DNA of 42,574 nucleotides. It comes from Verrucomicrobiales bacterium (lineage in GTDB: Bacteria > Verrucomicrobiota > Verrucomicrobiia > Verrucomicrobiales > DEV007). Below, piece after piece: positions 24,983 through 33,562 of this stretch. The DNA lies in NCBI GenBank assembly GCA_029213265.1, contig JARGNG010000027.1, forward strand, positions 17,674 to 60,247, written 5' to 3'. Made by a program: the position numbers and the translations under genes. How positions within the stretch are numbered: position 1 is the stretch's first letter; each line of letters opens with the position of its first letter. The notes under the pieces are model-generated. The model did not search any database. It was not told the origin of the DNA and saw nothing but the letters and a program-made list of their open reading frames with translations.

Positions 24983-25000
24983 TTCCGGAAAGAGCCGGAA
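24983..25000. promoter_or_regulatory. Short inverted repeat in the divergent YeeE/dehydrogenase spacer
   Basis: TTCCGG (24983-24988) and CCGGAA (24995-25000), 6-nt spacer, 29 nt upstream of the ThuA/dehydrogenase gene. It could be an operator shared by the divergent genes; a chance occurrence cannot be excluded. Confidence 0.3.
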
Positions 25001-25028
25001 AGTGTCGTCCTCCAAAAATTCATCCCCC

Positions 25029-28000
25029 ATGAAAACAAGGCTCACCCTTTTCCTTTCCCTGATTCTGATCCTCTTTGGCGGAACCTCCGGTTCCGCAAGG
25101 CCCGACTCCGGCCCTGTCCGCGTCCTCTTCGTCGGTCACCTCGCCCAGAATCATCGCTCCGACCTCTACTATCCCATGCTGCAAAAGGCGCTCGGGCGGG
25201 AGGCAATCTACTTTGACTACGTCACCAACACGAAAGATGCCTTTGCCGACCGGGACTACCTCGGGAAGTTCGACGCCGTTCTCCTCTATGCGAATCACCA
25301 AACGATCGAAGCGGGCGAGTGGGCCAACCTGAAATCATTCATCGAAGAAGGCGGCGGCTTCGTTCCGGTTCACTGCGCGAGTTGGTGCTTTCAGAACATT
25401 CCGGAATTCGATCAGGTTGTGGGAGGACGTTTCCAAAGTCACAAGACCGGCATTTTCCGACCGAAGACAATTGCCCCGGACCACGCTGCGATCCGGAATG
25501 TTCCCGAATTCGAAGCCTGGGACGAGACCTACCTTCATATCAATCACAACGAAACCGATCGAACCGTCCTCCAGATGCGCGAGGTTGCGAAAGACGACAA
25601 CATCACGAAGCCGGAACCCTGGACCTGGGCCCGGACACAGGGAAAAGGACGGGTCTTCTACACCGCCTCCGGCCACGACGAACGCGTCTGGAGTCTCCCC
25701 GCCTTTCAGCAACTGCTGAAAAAGGGAATCCTCTGGTCGATCGGCGAAAGCAGACTCGCAGGCTACGAAGAGTTTCTGAAAAGCCGAACCCCACTCACCT
25801 ACCAAAAGGTCGATCACATTCCCAACTACGAAAAGCGCCCCGAGCCACTCCCGAAACAGGACCCACTTTCCCCCGAAGACTCAATGAGCTACACGCGGGT
25901 TCCGGTGGACTTTCGTCTCGAACTCTTTGCGAGCGATCCCGACATCGTCAATCCGATCTACCTCGCGTGGGACGAGCGGGGACGTCTCTGGGTGGCGGAA
26001 ACAGTGGACTATCCGAACGATGTTCGGGACGGCAGCGGAAACGACACGATCAAGATTCTCGAGGATACCGACAAAGACGGCAAAGCCGACAAAGTGACCG
26101 TCTTTGCCGAAGGCCTCAACATCCCCACATCGCTCACCTTCTGGAACGGAGGAATCATCGTCGCCCAGGCCCCCGACTTCCTGTTCCTGAAAGACGAGAA
26201 CGGGGATGACAAAGCCGACCGGAAAGAGGTCCTTATCACCGGCTGGGGAATTCGCGACACCCATGCGGGCCCCTCCAACCTGCGCTACGGACTCGACAAC
26301 TGGATCTACGGAGCGGTGGGCTATTCCGGCTTCGAAGGCACCGTCGGGGGAGAGAAGCTCAGATTCGGATCCGGCATTTTCCGCTTTCGGCCGGACGGAT
26401 CAAAGATGGAATTTCTCTATCAGTTCAACAACAACACCTGGGGTCTCGGGTTCAACGCGGCCGGGGATGTCTTTGGTTCGACCGCGAATAACAATCCGAG
26501 CTTCCACGGCATCCTGCCGCAGACCATTTACAAAGAGGGGCAAAAAGGCATGAGCGCGGAAATGATCGCAGACAATTCCACGTTTCACCCGATCACGCCC
26601 AACATTCGGCAGGTCGATGTCTTCGGAGGCTACACCGCCGGCGCCGGTCATGCCCTCGCCACTTCTGCAAATTTCCCGGAGTCCTTCCGGGATCAAACCG
26701 CGTTCGTTGCCGGGCCCACCGGAAACCTACTGGGTCTCTATCATTTGCACAAAAAGGGTCATCACTATGAAGCGAAGAACGGGTACTCCTTTCTCGCCAG
26801 CGCCGATGAGTGGTTCTCCCCGGTCGCGGCGGAAGTCGGACCGGACGGCAACCTCTGGGTTGCCGATTGGTACAATTTCATCATTCAGCACAATCCCACG
26901 CCCAACCCGGAACGGGGAGGATACAAAGCCGTCACCGGCAAAGGAAACGCACACGAAAACCCGAATCGCGACAAGCAGCATGGCCGTATCTACCGGGTAA
27001 TCTGGGAGGGTGCCACAGAGTCCTCGATTTCCTCCCTTGCCGGGGCCGACAACCCGGCTCTCCTCGCAGCACTCGGCCACGACAACCAGTTCTGGAGAAT
27101 TTCGGCCCAGAGAATCCTCGTCGCGAAGGCGGACAAATCCGTCACCAATGGTCTTCGAAAGCTCGTCCTTGGAGACAATCCCCTCGCCGCGATCCACGCG
27201 CTCTGGACACTGGAGGCAATCGGGGAACTCGATCGCGAGACCCATCAGTCCGCCCTCCTCCACCCGAACCCTGACATTCAGCGAAATGCAATCCGGGCCC
27301 TGGGAACAGACGAGGCAGCCCAACAGCTTTTCTTCGACACAGCCGCCGTGACAGCAAGAGATCCCTCCGTCCGGCTCGCCGCCTTTATCAAGCTGGCGCA
27401 GTTCCCGGAAAACGAAACCGTCAGCCTCGCGGTCGAACAGCTCATGAAGAACCGTGAGAACCGCAGCGACGAGATCCTTTCGATGGTGCTCAAAGCGGCA
27501 GGCGCAAGCCAGGGCGTCAAAGGTCCCGCGGTCTACGGGCCCAACCTCCTCAGCAATACCTCCTTTGAAGACATCACGGGACCGGAACGGCTCTCGAAGG
27601 ACTGGGGCGTCCGAACCTATAGCGGTACGGCACAACATGTCGTCGATTTCAAAGAAGCAAGAACCGGCAAACGCAGTCTGCGAATCACTTCGCGGGAGGG
27701 AGCCGACACGAGCCTCTTTGCCAAAGCGGCCGTCCGACCTGACACCGATTATCGGCTCAGTGGTTGGGTCAAAACGGCGGGAATCGCCGGAGCGCGCGGA
27801 GCCCAACTCAATGTGCACGAAATCCAGGGACCGAACAGCGCCCGCACGCGGGGACTGAGGAAGAAGAACGACTGGACCTTTCTGGAAGTGGAATTCAACT
27901 CGGGGAAACGCGAACAGATCACGATCAACTGTCTTTACGGTGGGTGGGGCACCTCGACCGGCTCTGCCTGGTTCGACGATGTCGCGCTCGAAGAGGTCAC

Positions 28001-28322
28001 CTATGAGGAGGTCGAAGGATCCACCGAAAAACTCACCGGTGATCCCGGCCGCGGAGAAGAGATCTTTAACACTCACCAGGTCGCCGCCTGCATCCGCTGC
28101 CACAAGGTGGACGGGAAGGGAGAGGGAATCATCGGCCCTGCCCTCGACGGAATCGCGACGCGTAAGAACGAGGACTACCTCTACCAAAGCCTCGTCGATC
28201 CCGGAGCCACTCTCGCTGAAGGATTCCCCGCGCAGGTCTCCCCGATGCCGCCGATGGGTGTTCTCCTAAAGCCACAGGAACTCGCCGATGTGATGGCGTA
28301 TCTGATGACCCTGAAGGAATAG
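25029..28322 (+). CDS. ThuA + PVC-type propeller/HEAT dehydrogenase with C-terminal cytochrome c
   Basis: A secreted 1097-residue fusion. The signal peptide (MKTRLTLFLSLILILFGGTSG) precedes a ThuA domain (about 28-245: VRVLFVGHLAQNHRS, GGGFVPVHCASWCF, GRVFYTASGHDERVW). A PVC-type membrane-bound dehydrogenase beta-propeller follows (about 300-650: FRLELFASDPDIVNPIYLAW, RGRLWVAETVDYPND, NLWVADWYNFIIQHNPTP). Next come HEAT-like repeats (about 660-830: ALWTLEAIGELD, NAIRALGTDEAA), a CBM-like sandwich (about 838-1000: NLLSNTSFED to AWFDDVALEEV) and a cytochrome c domain with CIRCH (Cys1021) and Met-containing GFPAQVSPMPPMG. It probably oxidises a sugar or alcohol in the periplasm and passes electrons to heme. 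The start at 25029 gives the signal peptide. It diverges from YeeE. Confidence 0.85.
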   Translation: MKTRLTLFLSLILILFGGTSGSARPDSGPVRVLFVGHLAQNHRSDLYYPMLQKALGREAIYFDYVTNTKDAFADRDYLGKFDAVLLYANHQTIEAGEWANLKSFIEEGGGFVPVHCASWCFQNIPEFDQVVGGRFQSHKTGIFRPKTIAPDHAAIRNVPEFEAWDETYLHINHNETDRTVLQMREVAKDDNITKPEPWTWARTQGKGRVFYTASGHDERVWSLPAFQQLLKKGILWSIGESRLAGYEEFLKSRTPLTYQKVDHIPNYEKRPEPLPKQDPLSPEDSMSYTRVPVDFRLELFASDPDIVNPIYLAWDERGRLWVAETVDYPNDVRDGSGNDTIKILEDTDKDGKADKVTVFAEGLNIPTSLTFWNGGIIVAQAPDFLFLKDENGDDKADRKEVLITGWGIRDTHAGPSNLRYGLDNWIYGAVGYSGFEGTVGGEKLRFGSGIFRFRPDGSKMEFLYQFNNNTWGLGFNAAGDVFGSTANNNPSFHGILPQTIYKEGQKGMSAEMIADNSTFHPITPNIRQVDVFGGYTAGAGHALATSANFPESFRDQTAFVAGPTGNLLGLYHLHKKGHHYEAKNGYSFLASADEWFSPVAAEVGPDGNLWVADWYNFIIQHNPTPNPERGGYKAVTGKGNAHENPNRDKQHGRIYRVIWEGATESSISSLAGADNPALLAALGHDNQFWRISAQRILVAKADKSVTNGLRKLVLGDNPLAAIHALWTLEAIGELDRETHQSALLHPNPDIQRNAIRALGTDEAAQQLFFDTAAVTARDPSVRLAAFIKLAQFPENETVSLAVEQLMKNRENRSDEILSMVLKAAGASQGVKGPAVYGPNLLSNTSFEDITGPERLSKDWGVRTYSGTAQHVVDFKEARTGKRSLRITSREGADTSLFAKAAVRPDTDYRLSGWVKTAGIAGARGAQLNVHEIQGPNSARTRGLRKKNDWTFLEVEFNSGKREQITINCLYGGWGTSTGSAWFDDVALEEVTYEEVEGSTEKLTGDPGRGEEIFNTHQVAACIRCHKVDGKGEGIIGPALDGIATRKNEDYLYQSLVDPGATLAEGFPAQVSPMPPMGVLLKPQELADVMAYLMTLKE

Positions 28323-28324
28323 TC

Positions 28325-28353
28325 CAACAGGGTTCGATCGATCTCCTGACCCT
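28325..28353 (+). repeat. 29-nt dispersed palindromic repeat, copy B
   Basis: It begins CAACAGGGT and ends ACCCT with the same 29-nt length as copies A and C, but the centre is diverged and only a 5-bp stem (AGGGT/ACCCT) remains. It lies 2 nt after the ThuA-dehydrogenase stop. Confidence 0.45.
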
Positions 28354-28404
28354 CTTATCTCTCCCTTCCTTGCGCCTGCAGAATTGCGACCCTATCCTTC
28401 CCGC

Positions 28405-28809
28405 ATGGCAAAAGGCTACCAGGCAAATCAGGAACGCGTCGCGATTCTCAAGTCATTCGGCAAAGAACTGGCACGTCGCTCCCGCTCCAAATGCGAGCTT
28501 TGCGAGACGACCGGCGCGGCCCTGTCTGTTTTTGAAGTGCCGCCGGAATCCAAAAATAATCCGGACGTGGATCGGTGTGCTTTCCTATGCGAAAGTTGCC
28601 ACGAGCAGGCCGGAAATCTCAAGCGCTTCCGCCCCGGCGAGCATTGGCGCTGCCTCGCTCAAACGGCCTGGAGCGAAACCCCGGCCGTTCAGGTTCTTGC
28701 GGTCCGGCTTCTACGCCGGCAGGCTGACCGTCAGCCCTGGGCGCAGGAGGCTCTCGACGGACTTTTTCTGGAGGAACCCCTTGAAGAGTGGTCACTCGAA
28801 GCAGAGTAA
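28405..28809 (+). CDS. PhnA-like zinc-ribbon protein
   Basis: A 134-residue cytoplasmic protein. CELC (30-33) with C58 and CESC (62-65) can make a zinc site. HWRCL, SETPAVQVLAVRLLRR, and PWAQEALDGLFLEE near the end correspond to the PhnA (PF08274-type) family. The name PhnA is historical; a role in phosphonate use is not supported for this family. The start MAKGYQANQERVAIL is chosen over an upstream TTG as it gives a normal length. It sits alone between two big cytochrome genes, between repeats B and C. Confidence 0.82.
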   Translation: MAKGYQANQERVAILKSFGKELARRSRSKCELCETTGAALSVFEVPPESKNNPDVDRCAFLCESCHEQAGNLKRFRPGEHWRCLAQTAWSETPAVQVLAVRLLRRQADRQPWAQEALDGLFLEEPLEEWSLEAE

Positions 28810-28822
28810 CGGAAAATACTCC

Positions 28823-28850
28823 GGCAAACCGCTTTCCGTTTTGGAGTCTT
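28823..28850 (+). promoter_or_regulatory. ECF-type promoter candidate upstream of a PVC-type cytochrome gene
   Basis: GGCAAAC (28823-28829), 14-nt spacer, GAGTCTT (28844-28850). Inside these blocks AAAC and GTCTT are 16 nt apart, the spacing of ECF -35/-10 elements. An identical arrangement precedes the ECF sigma gene. The predicted start near 28857 gives a leader of about 114 nt holding repeat C before the gene at 28971. Confidence 0.55.
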
Positions 28851-28880
28851 ACCAGTAGGAAAATGGAACGCAAACAGGAC

Positions 28881-28915
28881 CCAACAGGGTCTGGTCAATG
28901 AGGCAACCCTGTTGG
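28881..28915 (+). repeat. 29-nt dispersed palindromic repeat, copy C, with 10-bp stem
   Basis: The perfect arms are CCAACAGGGT (28881-28890) and ACCCTGTTGG (28906-28915), 15-nt loop. The 29-nt core is 28882-28910. It is the most symmetric copy and lies in the 5' leader of the downstream cytochrome gene. No T-run follows. Confidence 0.7.
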
Positions 28916-28970
28916 ATGATCCCTTCGTTTCTTTTCATCGAAGGCCCCCGCCAATTCCCCTGACAATTTC

Positions 28971-31538
28971 ATGAAATCAATTCTCCTCCCGATTCTTGCT
29001 GTCGGACTCCTCGCGAATTCCTCCTTTGCCGATCAGGTTCAACAGTATGAACCGACCGGAACGCTGCCCTACCTTTCTGTCGAAGAGAGCCTGAAAACAT
29101 TCCACCTCCCAAAAGGCTATCGCCTCGAGCCGGTCGTCACCGAGCCCGAAATCACGGAGCCGGTCGTTTGTGCCTTCGATGGAAACGGCCGCATGTATGT
29201 CGTGGAAATGAGCACCTACATGCAGGACGCGGATGCAACCGGCGAACAGGAGCCGAAAAGCCGGGTCTCGCTGCACGAAGATACGAACGGCGATGGCAGA
29301 ATGGACAAGCATACGGTCTATGCCGACAATCTCCTTCTTCCCCGCATGGTCCTTCCCCTCGATGACCGCGTTCTCATTGGGGAAACCAACACGCTCGACA
29401 TCTATTCCTATCGCGACACCGACGGCGATGGCGTCTCTGACGAGAAAACGCTCTGGTATGAAGGCGGTCCCCGCGGTGGCAACATGGAGCATCAACCCAG
29501 CGGCCTGATCTGGTCGATGGACAACTGGATCTACACGACCTACAACGCCTACCGCCTTCGCCACAACCCCGATGGTCTCGCTCATAAGGAGCCCACCGCG
29601 CCCAACGGAGGACAGTGGGGGCTTTGTCAGGACAACTACGGTAAACCCTGGTTCGTCAACGCCGGAGGAGAACGCGGCCCTTTGAATTTTCAGCAGCCGA
29701 TCGTGTATGGACAGTTCAGCGTCCCGAACGAGTTTCCGGTCGATTATCGGGAAGTCTTTCCCCTCGTCGGAATCCCCGACGTACAGGGGGGCACGAAGCG
29801 TTTCCGCCCGGAGAACAACACTCTCAATCACTTCACCGCCACCTGCGGTGAGGAAATCTATCGCGGCGACCGTCTTCCCGAAGACCTCCGTGGCGACCTC
29901 CTTTTCTCCGAGCCGGTTGGCCGGCTCATCCGCCGCAGCAAGGTGGAAGTGAAAGATGGAATCACGTATCTGAGCAACGCTCATCCGGGCAGCGAGTTCA
30001 TTCGCTCGACTGATCCGAACTTCCGCGCCATGAATATGGTCAATGCTCCTGACGGAACCCTCTACATCGTCGATATGTATCGCGGCATCGTTCAGCAGGG
30101 CAACTGGACGAAACCCGGAAGCTACCTTCGCGGAGTGATCGATGAATACGGATTTGCCAAAAACATCCAGCGCGGGCGCATCTACCGGCTCGTGCATGAA
30201 GATTTCGAACCCGGGCCGCAACCCAGAATGCTCGACGAAACCCCGGCCCAGCTCGTTGCTCACCTCGAGCATCCCAACGGCTGGTGGCGCGACACGGCGC
30301 AGAAGCTTCTGATTCTAAAAGGAGACACCTCCGTTGCCCCGGCTCTGGAAAAGGTGGCGAGCGAAAGTGAAAGCGATCTCGCCCGCATGCATGCGATCTG
30401 GACACTGGAAGGGCTTGGCTCTCTCCGCCCCGAATTCGCCAGCGCCAAATTGAAGGATTCTCATGCCTCCGTTCGCCGCGCTGCGATCCGGGCGAGCGAG
30501 ACCCTGATCAAGAACGGCGACAAGAATCTGGCAAAGGAGATTGCTCCCCTGGCAGCGGACACGGATCCCGAAGTCGCAACGCAGGCTCTCCTTACCGCGA
30601 AGCATCTCAAATTCCCCGACTACGAAGATTTTATCACCAAGGCAGTCGAGGGACACAGCAGCAAGGGAGTCAAGGAGTTCGGCAAGCAGATGCTGAAGGG
30701 CGGAAATCCTGCTCCACCCAAATTGACGCCTGAACAGCTCACTCAATACAAGAACGGCCAGACCATCTACGGCGCACTTTGCTTCGCCTGCCATGGTGCC
30801 GATGGAAAGGGAATGAAAATCCCCGGGGGAGACAACATCACCCTCGCTCCCTCTTTCGCTGATTCCGCAATCCTGACAGGACATCGCGAACTCGGGACCA
30901 AAGTGGTCCTTCACGGACTCACCGGCCCGATCAAAGGCAAAGCCTATCCCGGAGAAATGATCTCGATGGCTTCCAACGGCGACCAGTGGGTCGCCGACGT
31001 TCTTTCCTATGTTCGCAACAGCTTCGGAAACCAGTTGGGATTCATTTCCAAAGATGAGGTTACCCGCATCCGCGAGGAAAATGCAGACCGCACCACTCCG
31101 TGGACGGAGCAGGAACTCTTCGCCAGCGTCCCCCGGGCCCTCCCCAACCGGAGCGAATGGAAACTCTCCGCCAGTGACGGGGCAAAAGACCTGAAGTATG
31201 CGATCGACGGAGCTCTCCACACCCGCTACACGACCGGCAAAAGCATGGCTTCCGGAATGTGGGTGCAGATTGAACTTCCCGAACCTGCCAATGTCGCGGG
31301 GCTGATTCTCGACGCCGCCAAGTCGCGGAACGACTATCCGCGCGGCTACCGGATCGAACTGTCGAACGACGGACAGAAATGGGGCAGGGCGGTCGCAAAA
31401 GGAAAAGGGGAAACCGCAAAAACCCAAATCGAATTCCCGGCGCAGGAAGCGAAATTCATCAAGATCACACAGACCGGGGAAAACCGACTTTACTGGTCAA
31501 TCCACGATCTCGAGGTATTGAAGGCACCGGAGAAGTAA
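28971..31538 (+). CDS. PVC-type propeller/HEAT dehydrogenase with cytochrome c and discoidin-like domain
   Basis: An 855-residue secreted protein. The signal peptide (MKSILLPILAVGLLANSSFA) is followed by the beta-propeller of the PVC-type membrane-bound dehydrogenase (LPKGYRLEPVVTEPEITEP, GRMYVVEMSTYMQDAD, DTNGDGRMDKHTVYAD with Ca-loop residues, VDMYRGIVQQGNW, RIYRLVHE). HEAT-like repeats (about 420-560), cytochrome c with CFACH (Cys604) and MISMA as possible axial Met follow. The last about 140 residues (KYAIDGALHTRYTTGKSMASG to YWSIHDLEV) are an F5/8C discoidin-type sandwich that may bind glycan. Periplasmic sugar/alcohol oxidation coupled to heme is inferred. The upstream ECF-type motif suggests control by the neighbouring sigma factor, whose gene lies 56 nt downstream. 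Confidence 0.88.
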   Translation: MKSILLPILAVGLLANSSFADQVQQYEPTGTLPYLSVEESLKTFHLPKGYRLEPVVTEPEITEPVVCAFDGNGRMYVVEMSTYMQDADATGEQEPKSRVSLHEDTNGDGRMDKHTVYADNLLLPRMVLPLDDRVLIGETNTLDIYSYRDTDGDGVSDEKTLWYEGGPRGGNMEHQPSGLIWSMDNWIYTTYNAYRLRHNPDGLAHKEPTAPNGGQWGLCQDNYGKPWFVNAGGERGPLNFQQPIVYGQFSVPNEFPVDYREVFPLVGIPDVQGGTKRFRPENNTLNHFTATCGEEIYRGDRLPEDLRGDLLFSEPVGRLIRRSKVEVKDGITYLSNAHPGSEFIRSTDPNFRAMNMVNAPDGTLYIVDMYRGIVQQGNWTKPGSYLRGVIDEYGFAKNIQRGRIYRLVHEDFEPGPQPRMLDETPAQLVAHLEHPNGWWRDTAQKLLILKGDTSVAPALEKVASESESDLARMHAIWTLEGLGSLRPEFASAKLKDSHASVRRAAIRASETLIKNGDKNLAKEIAPLAADTDPEVATQALLTAKHLKFPDYEDFITKAVEGHSSKGVKEFGKQMLKGGNPAPPKLTPEQLTQYKNGQTIYGALCFACHGADGKGMKIPGGDNITLAPSFADSAILTGHRELGTKVVLHGLTGPIKGKAYPGEMISMASNGDQWVADVLSYVRNSFGNQLGFISKDEVTRIREENADRTTPWTEQELFASVPRALPNRSEWKLSASDGAKDLKYAIDGALHTRYTTGKSMASGMWVQIELPEPANVAGLILDAAKSRNDYPRGYRIELSNDGQKWGRAVAKGKGETAKTQIEFPAQEAKFIKITQTGENRLYWSIHDLEVLKAPEK

Positions 31539-31561
31539 TTTCTCTTTTTCGAAAAAAGATC

Positions 31562-31589
31562 GGCAAACGCTTCCGCTTTTCGGAGTCTT
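31562..31589 (+). promoter_or_regulatory. ECF-type promoter candidate of the ECF sigma gene
   Basis: GGCAAAC (31562-31568), 14-nt spacer, GAGTCTT (31583-31589), the same blocks and spacing as at 28823-28850, with CTTCCG and a TTTT run shared in the spacer. The GTG start lies 5 nt after the last block. If this is the -10 region, transcription would begin at or within a few nt of the start codon (leaderless mRNA). Confidence 0.6.
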
Positions 31590-31594
31590 CTTGC

Positions 31595-32131
31595 GTGACC
31601 GATCTCGAATCAGCCAACCACGACACTTTCCTCCGGCTCTACGCCGCCCACGAACCTGCCATCCGCGGGTTTGTGAGGTCGCTTCTGCCAACACGGAACG
31701 ACGCATCCGATGTGATGCAGGAAGTTGCGATCGTTCTCTGGCGAAAATTTGATTCGCTCGATCACCCGGAGAATTTCCGCAAGTGGGCTTATGGCGTGGC
31801 TCGCTACGAAGTTCTGACCTGGCGCCGGGACAGAGCAAGGGACCGCCATTTCTTCAGCGACGACATGTCCCGGCTTCTCGCCGATGAAGCCGAATCAAAA
31901 CACGAAGCCGCCGAAGAACAGCGTCGCGCGCTGGAATACTGCCTCGAAAAACTCCCTCCAGACAAGATCGATCTGCTTCAGCGCGCCTACGACGGAGAAA
32001 CCCGCATCGACGCGCTCGCCGAAGAACTGAACCGAACCGCCATGTCGCTCTATAAGGTTCTTCATCGATTGCGCATGAAACTGGTTTCCTGCACCGATGG
32101 ATTTCTGAGAAAGGAGAACGCTCCCTCATGA
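31595..32131 (+). CDS. ECF RNA polymerase sigma factor (Rhodopirellula/Verrucomicrobium type)
   Basis: A 178-residue protein. Region 2 covers about residues 10-80 (FLRLYAAHEPAIRGFVRSLL, DASDVMQEVAIVLWRKFDSL, NFRKWAYGVARYEVLTWRRD). Region 4 covers about 110-165 (LEYCLEKLPPDKIDLLQRAY, ALAEELNRTAMSLYKVLHRLRMKL). It lacks region 3, as ECF factors do. GTG 31595 is chosen because region 2 starts about residue 10 and no ATG is nearby. It overlaps the FecR-like gene by 4 nt (ATGA), so sigma and anti-sigma-like regulator are co-translated. It presumably reads the shared GGCAAAC/GAGTCTT promoters, including its own; this is an inference. Confidence 0.9.
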   Translation: MTDLESANHDTFLRLYAAHEPAIRGFVRSLLPTRNDASDVMQEVAIVLWRKFDSLDHPENFRKWAYGVARYEVLTWRRDRARDRHFFSDDMSRLLADEAESKHEAAEEQRRALEYCLEKLPPDKIDLLQRAYDGETRIDALAEELNRTAMSLYKVLHRLRMKLVSCTDGFLRKENAPS

Positions 32132-33531
32132 AACTGGACGAATCCGATCCCCGCTGGAACCTGGTTCAGCGCTACGCCGACGGCCACGCCGGAGAGGCTG
32201 AAGTTACAGACCTGGAAGACGAACTGGCAAAGGACCCCGGATTCCGTCAGGCCTTCCTCGCCTACCTGAATCTCGACGCGGCACTCGAAGGATCGCTCCT
32301 CCAAAAGGCCGCTCCGGAGGTGGCGGAATTTTCGCAACCAAAACGCGGGGCCATCCCCGCATGGCTTGGCCTGGCCGCTTCGATTGCCATTCTCATTGCG
32401 GGAGCCTGGTTGACCATCCGCTCGTTCGAGGGCTCCTCCATTGCCGAAATCGGGGAAGTGACCAGGGATACCCGCTGGCTCTCCCTGCCCCTGGTGGAGG
32501 GCGATGAATTAAGGAAGGGAATCAGCCTTCAGCTCGCCTCCGGAAGTGTCGAGATCCGGTTTCAGTCAGGAGCCCTGACAAGGCTCCATGGCCCCGCCCA
32601 ATTTGAAGTTCTCTCGGGGAACAGCGGATTTCTTTCCTACGGGGAAGCCTATTCGCTGGCCGACAACGAAGAATCCAAGGGCTTCACGATTGAAACTCAC
32701 TCCGGAGACTTTGTGGATCAGGGAACCGAATTCCTCACCACGGCAAGCCCGGACGGATTCAGCCAACTCCACGTCACCTCGGGAGCCGTGGACGTCGACG
32801 TTCCCGGAATGGAGCGGCAACGCCTTCGCAAAGGCAGCGGACTCGGGATTGAACCCGGAGAGGTTCCCGTCCTGATTCGGATTGAGCAGGGGAACGAAAC
32901 CCCGGCCTTTGCCTTTCCCACGATTCCTCCCCCGGGGCGCACGGACTACGCCGATGCGAGTCGGGGAGCGGCCCGTGTTCAATGGTGGCCCACCGATCAA
33001 ACCGACGAAAACAACCACCCGTCCCCGAAGAGCGGTCCTTTCGAACTGCTGCTCGACGGCAAGGGTCAAACAGGAGAGGATCATCCTTCCGAATCCGTCT
33101 TCTTCCGGGACGGCGCCAACGGACTGATCCTACTGGACCTGGGAAGGGAAGTTTCCGTTTCAAAAATCCACAGCTACTCCTGGCATCGCAACCGGGAGGA
33201 TCCGGATCTTCGGCGTCGCGCGGTTCAGCGATACACACTCTGGGGATGCGGCGCGGAACGCCCGGACTCGCTTCCTCTTTCCGGTGACAGCGCAGGATGG
33301 ACGCGAATCGCCCGGGTCAATACCGATGCCTTCTTCCGGGTGAAGGAGGATCCCGATCGACCTGCTCAACAAGCCTGCGCGATCTTCTCCGGCGAAAGCG
33401 CGATCGGCACTTTTCGCTACTTGCTCTTTGAAGTTGCCCCCACACCGATGCCGGAGGGATTCCGTCCCCGGCACACCTTTCTCGGAGAGATCGATGTCTT
33501 CGCTTCCGAAGCAAGCTCCCTGCCCCGCTGA
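32128..33531 (+). CDS. FecR-like membrane regulator with discoidin-like C-terminal domain
   Basis: A 467-residue protein. A cytoplasmic-type N-terminal segment (residues 1-75, YADGHAGEAEVTDLEDELAKD, like anti-sigma N-termini) precedes one transmembrane helix (about 77-97: IPAWLGLAASIAILIAGAWL). The periplasmic FecR domain (about 115-250: ISLQLASGSVEIRFQSGALTRLHGPAQFEVLS, ETHSGDFVDQGTEFLT) follows. The end (about 300-465: DGANGLILLDLGREVSVSKIHSYSWHR) looks discoidin-like, a probable sensor for bound glycan. Classically FecR-type proteins act on ECF sigma factors; membrane sensing of an extracellular ligand is therefore likely. It is coupled to the sigma gene. Confidence 0.82.
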   Translation: MKLDESDPRWNLVQRYADGHAGEAEVTDLEDELAKDPGFRQAFLAYLNLDAALEGSLLQKAAPEVAEFSQPKRGAIPAWLGLAASIAILIAGAWLTIRSFEGSSIAEIGEVTRDTRWLSLPLVEGDELRKGISLQLASGSVEIRFQSGALTRLHGPAQFEVLSGNSGFLSYGEAYSLADNEESKGFTIETHSGDFVDQGTEFLTTASPDGFSQLHVTSGAVDVDVPGMERQRLRKGSGLGIEPGEVPVLIRIEQGNETPAFAFPTIPPPGRTDYADASRGAARVQWWPTDQTDENNHPSPKSGPFELLLDGKGQTGEDHPSESVFFRDGANGLILLDLGREVSVSKIHSYSWHRNREDPDLRRRAVQRYTLWGCGAERPDSLPLSGDSAGWTRIARVNTDAFFRVKEDPDRPAQQACAIFSGESAIGTFRYLLFEVAPTPMPEGFRPRHTFLGEIDVFASEASSLPR

Positions 33532-33562
33532 TACCGACTCTAACACCCCCTTCCCCCCTATC

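Noticed and set aside
28405..28809. Phosphonate metabolism gene based on the PhnA name
   Set aside because: The family name is historical and no phosphonate genes are nearby, so only a zinc-ribbon protein is called.
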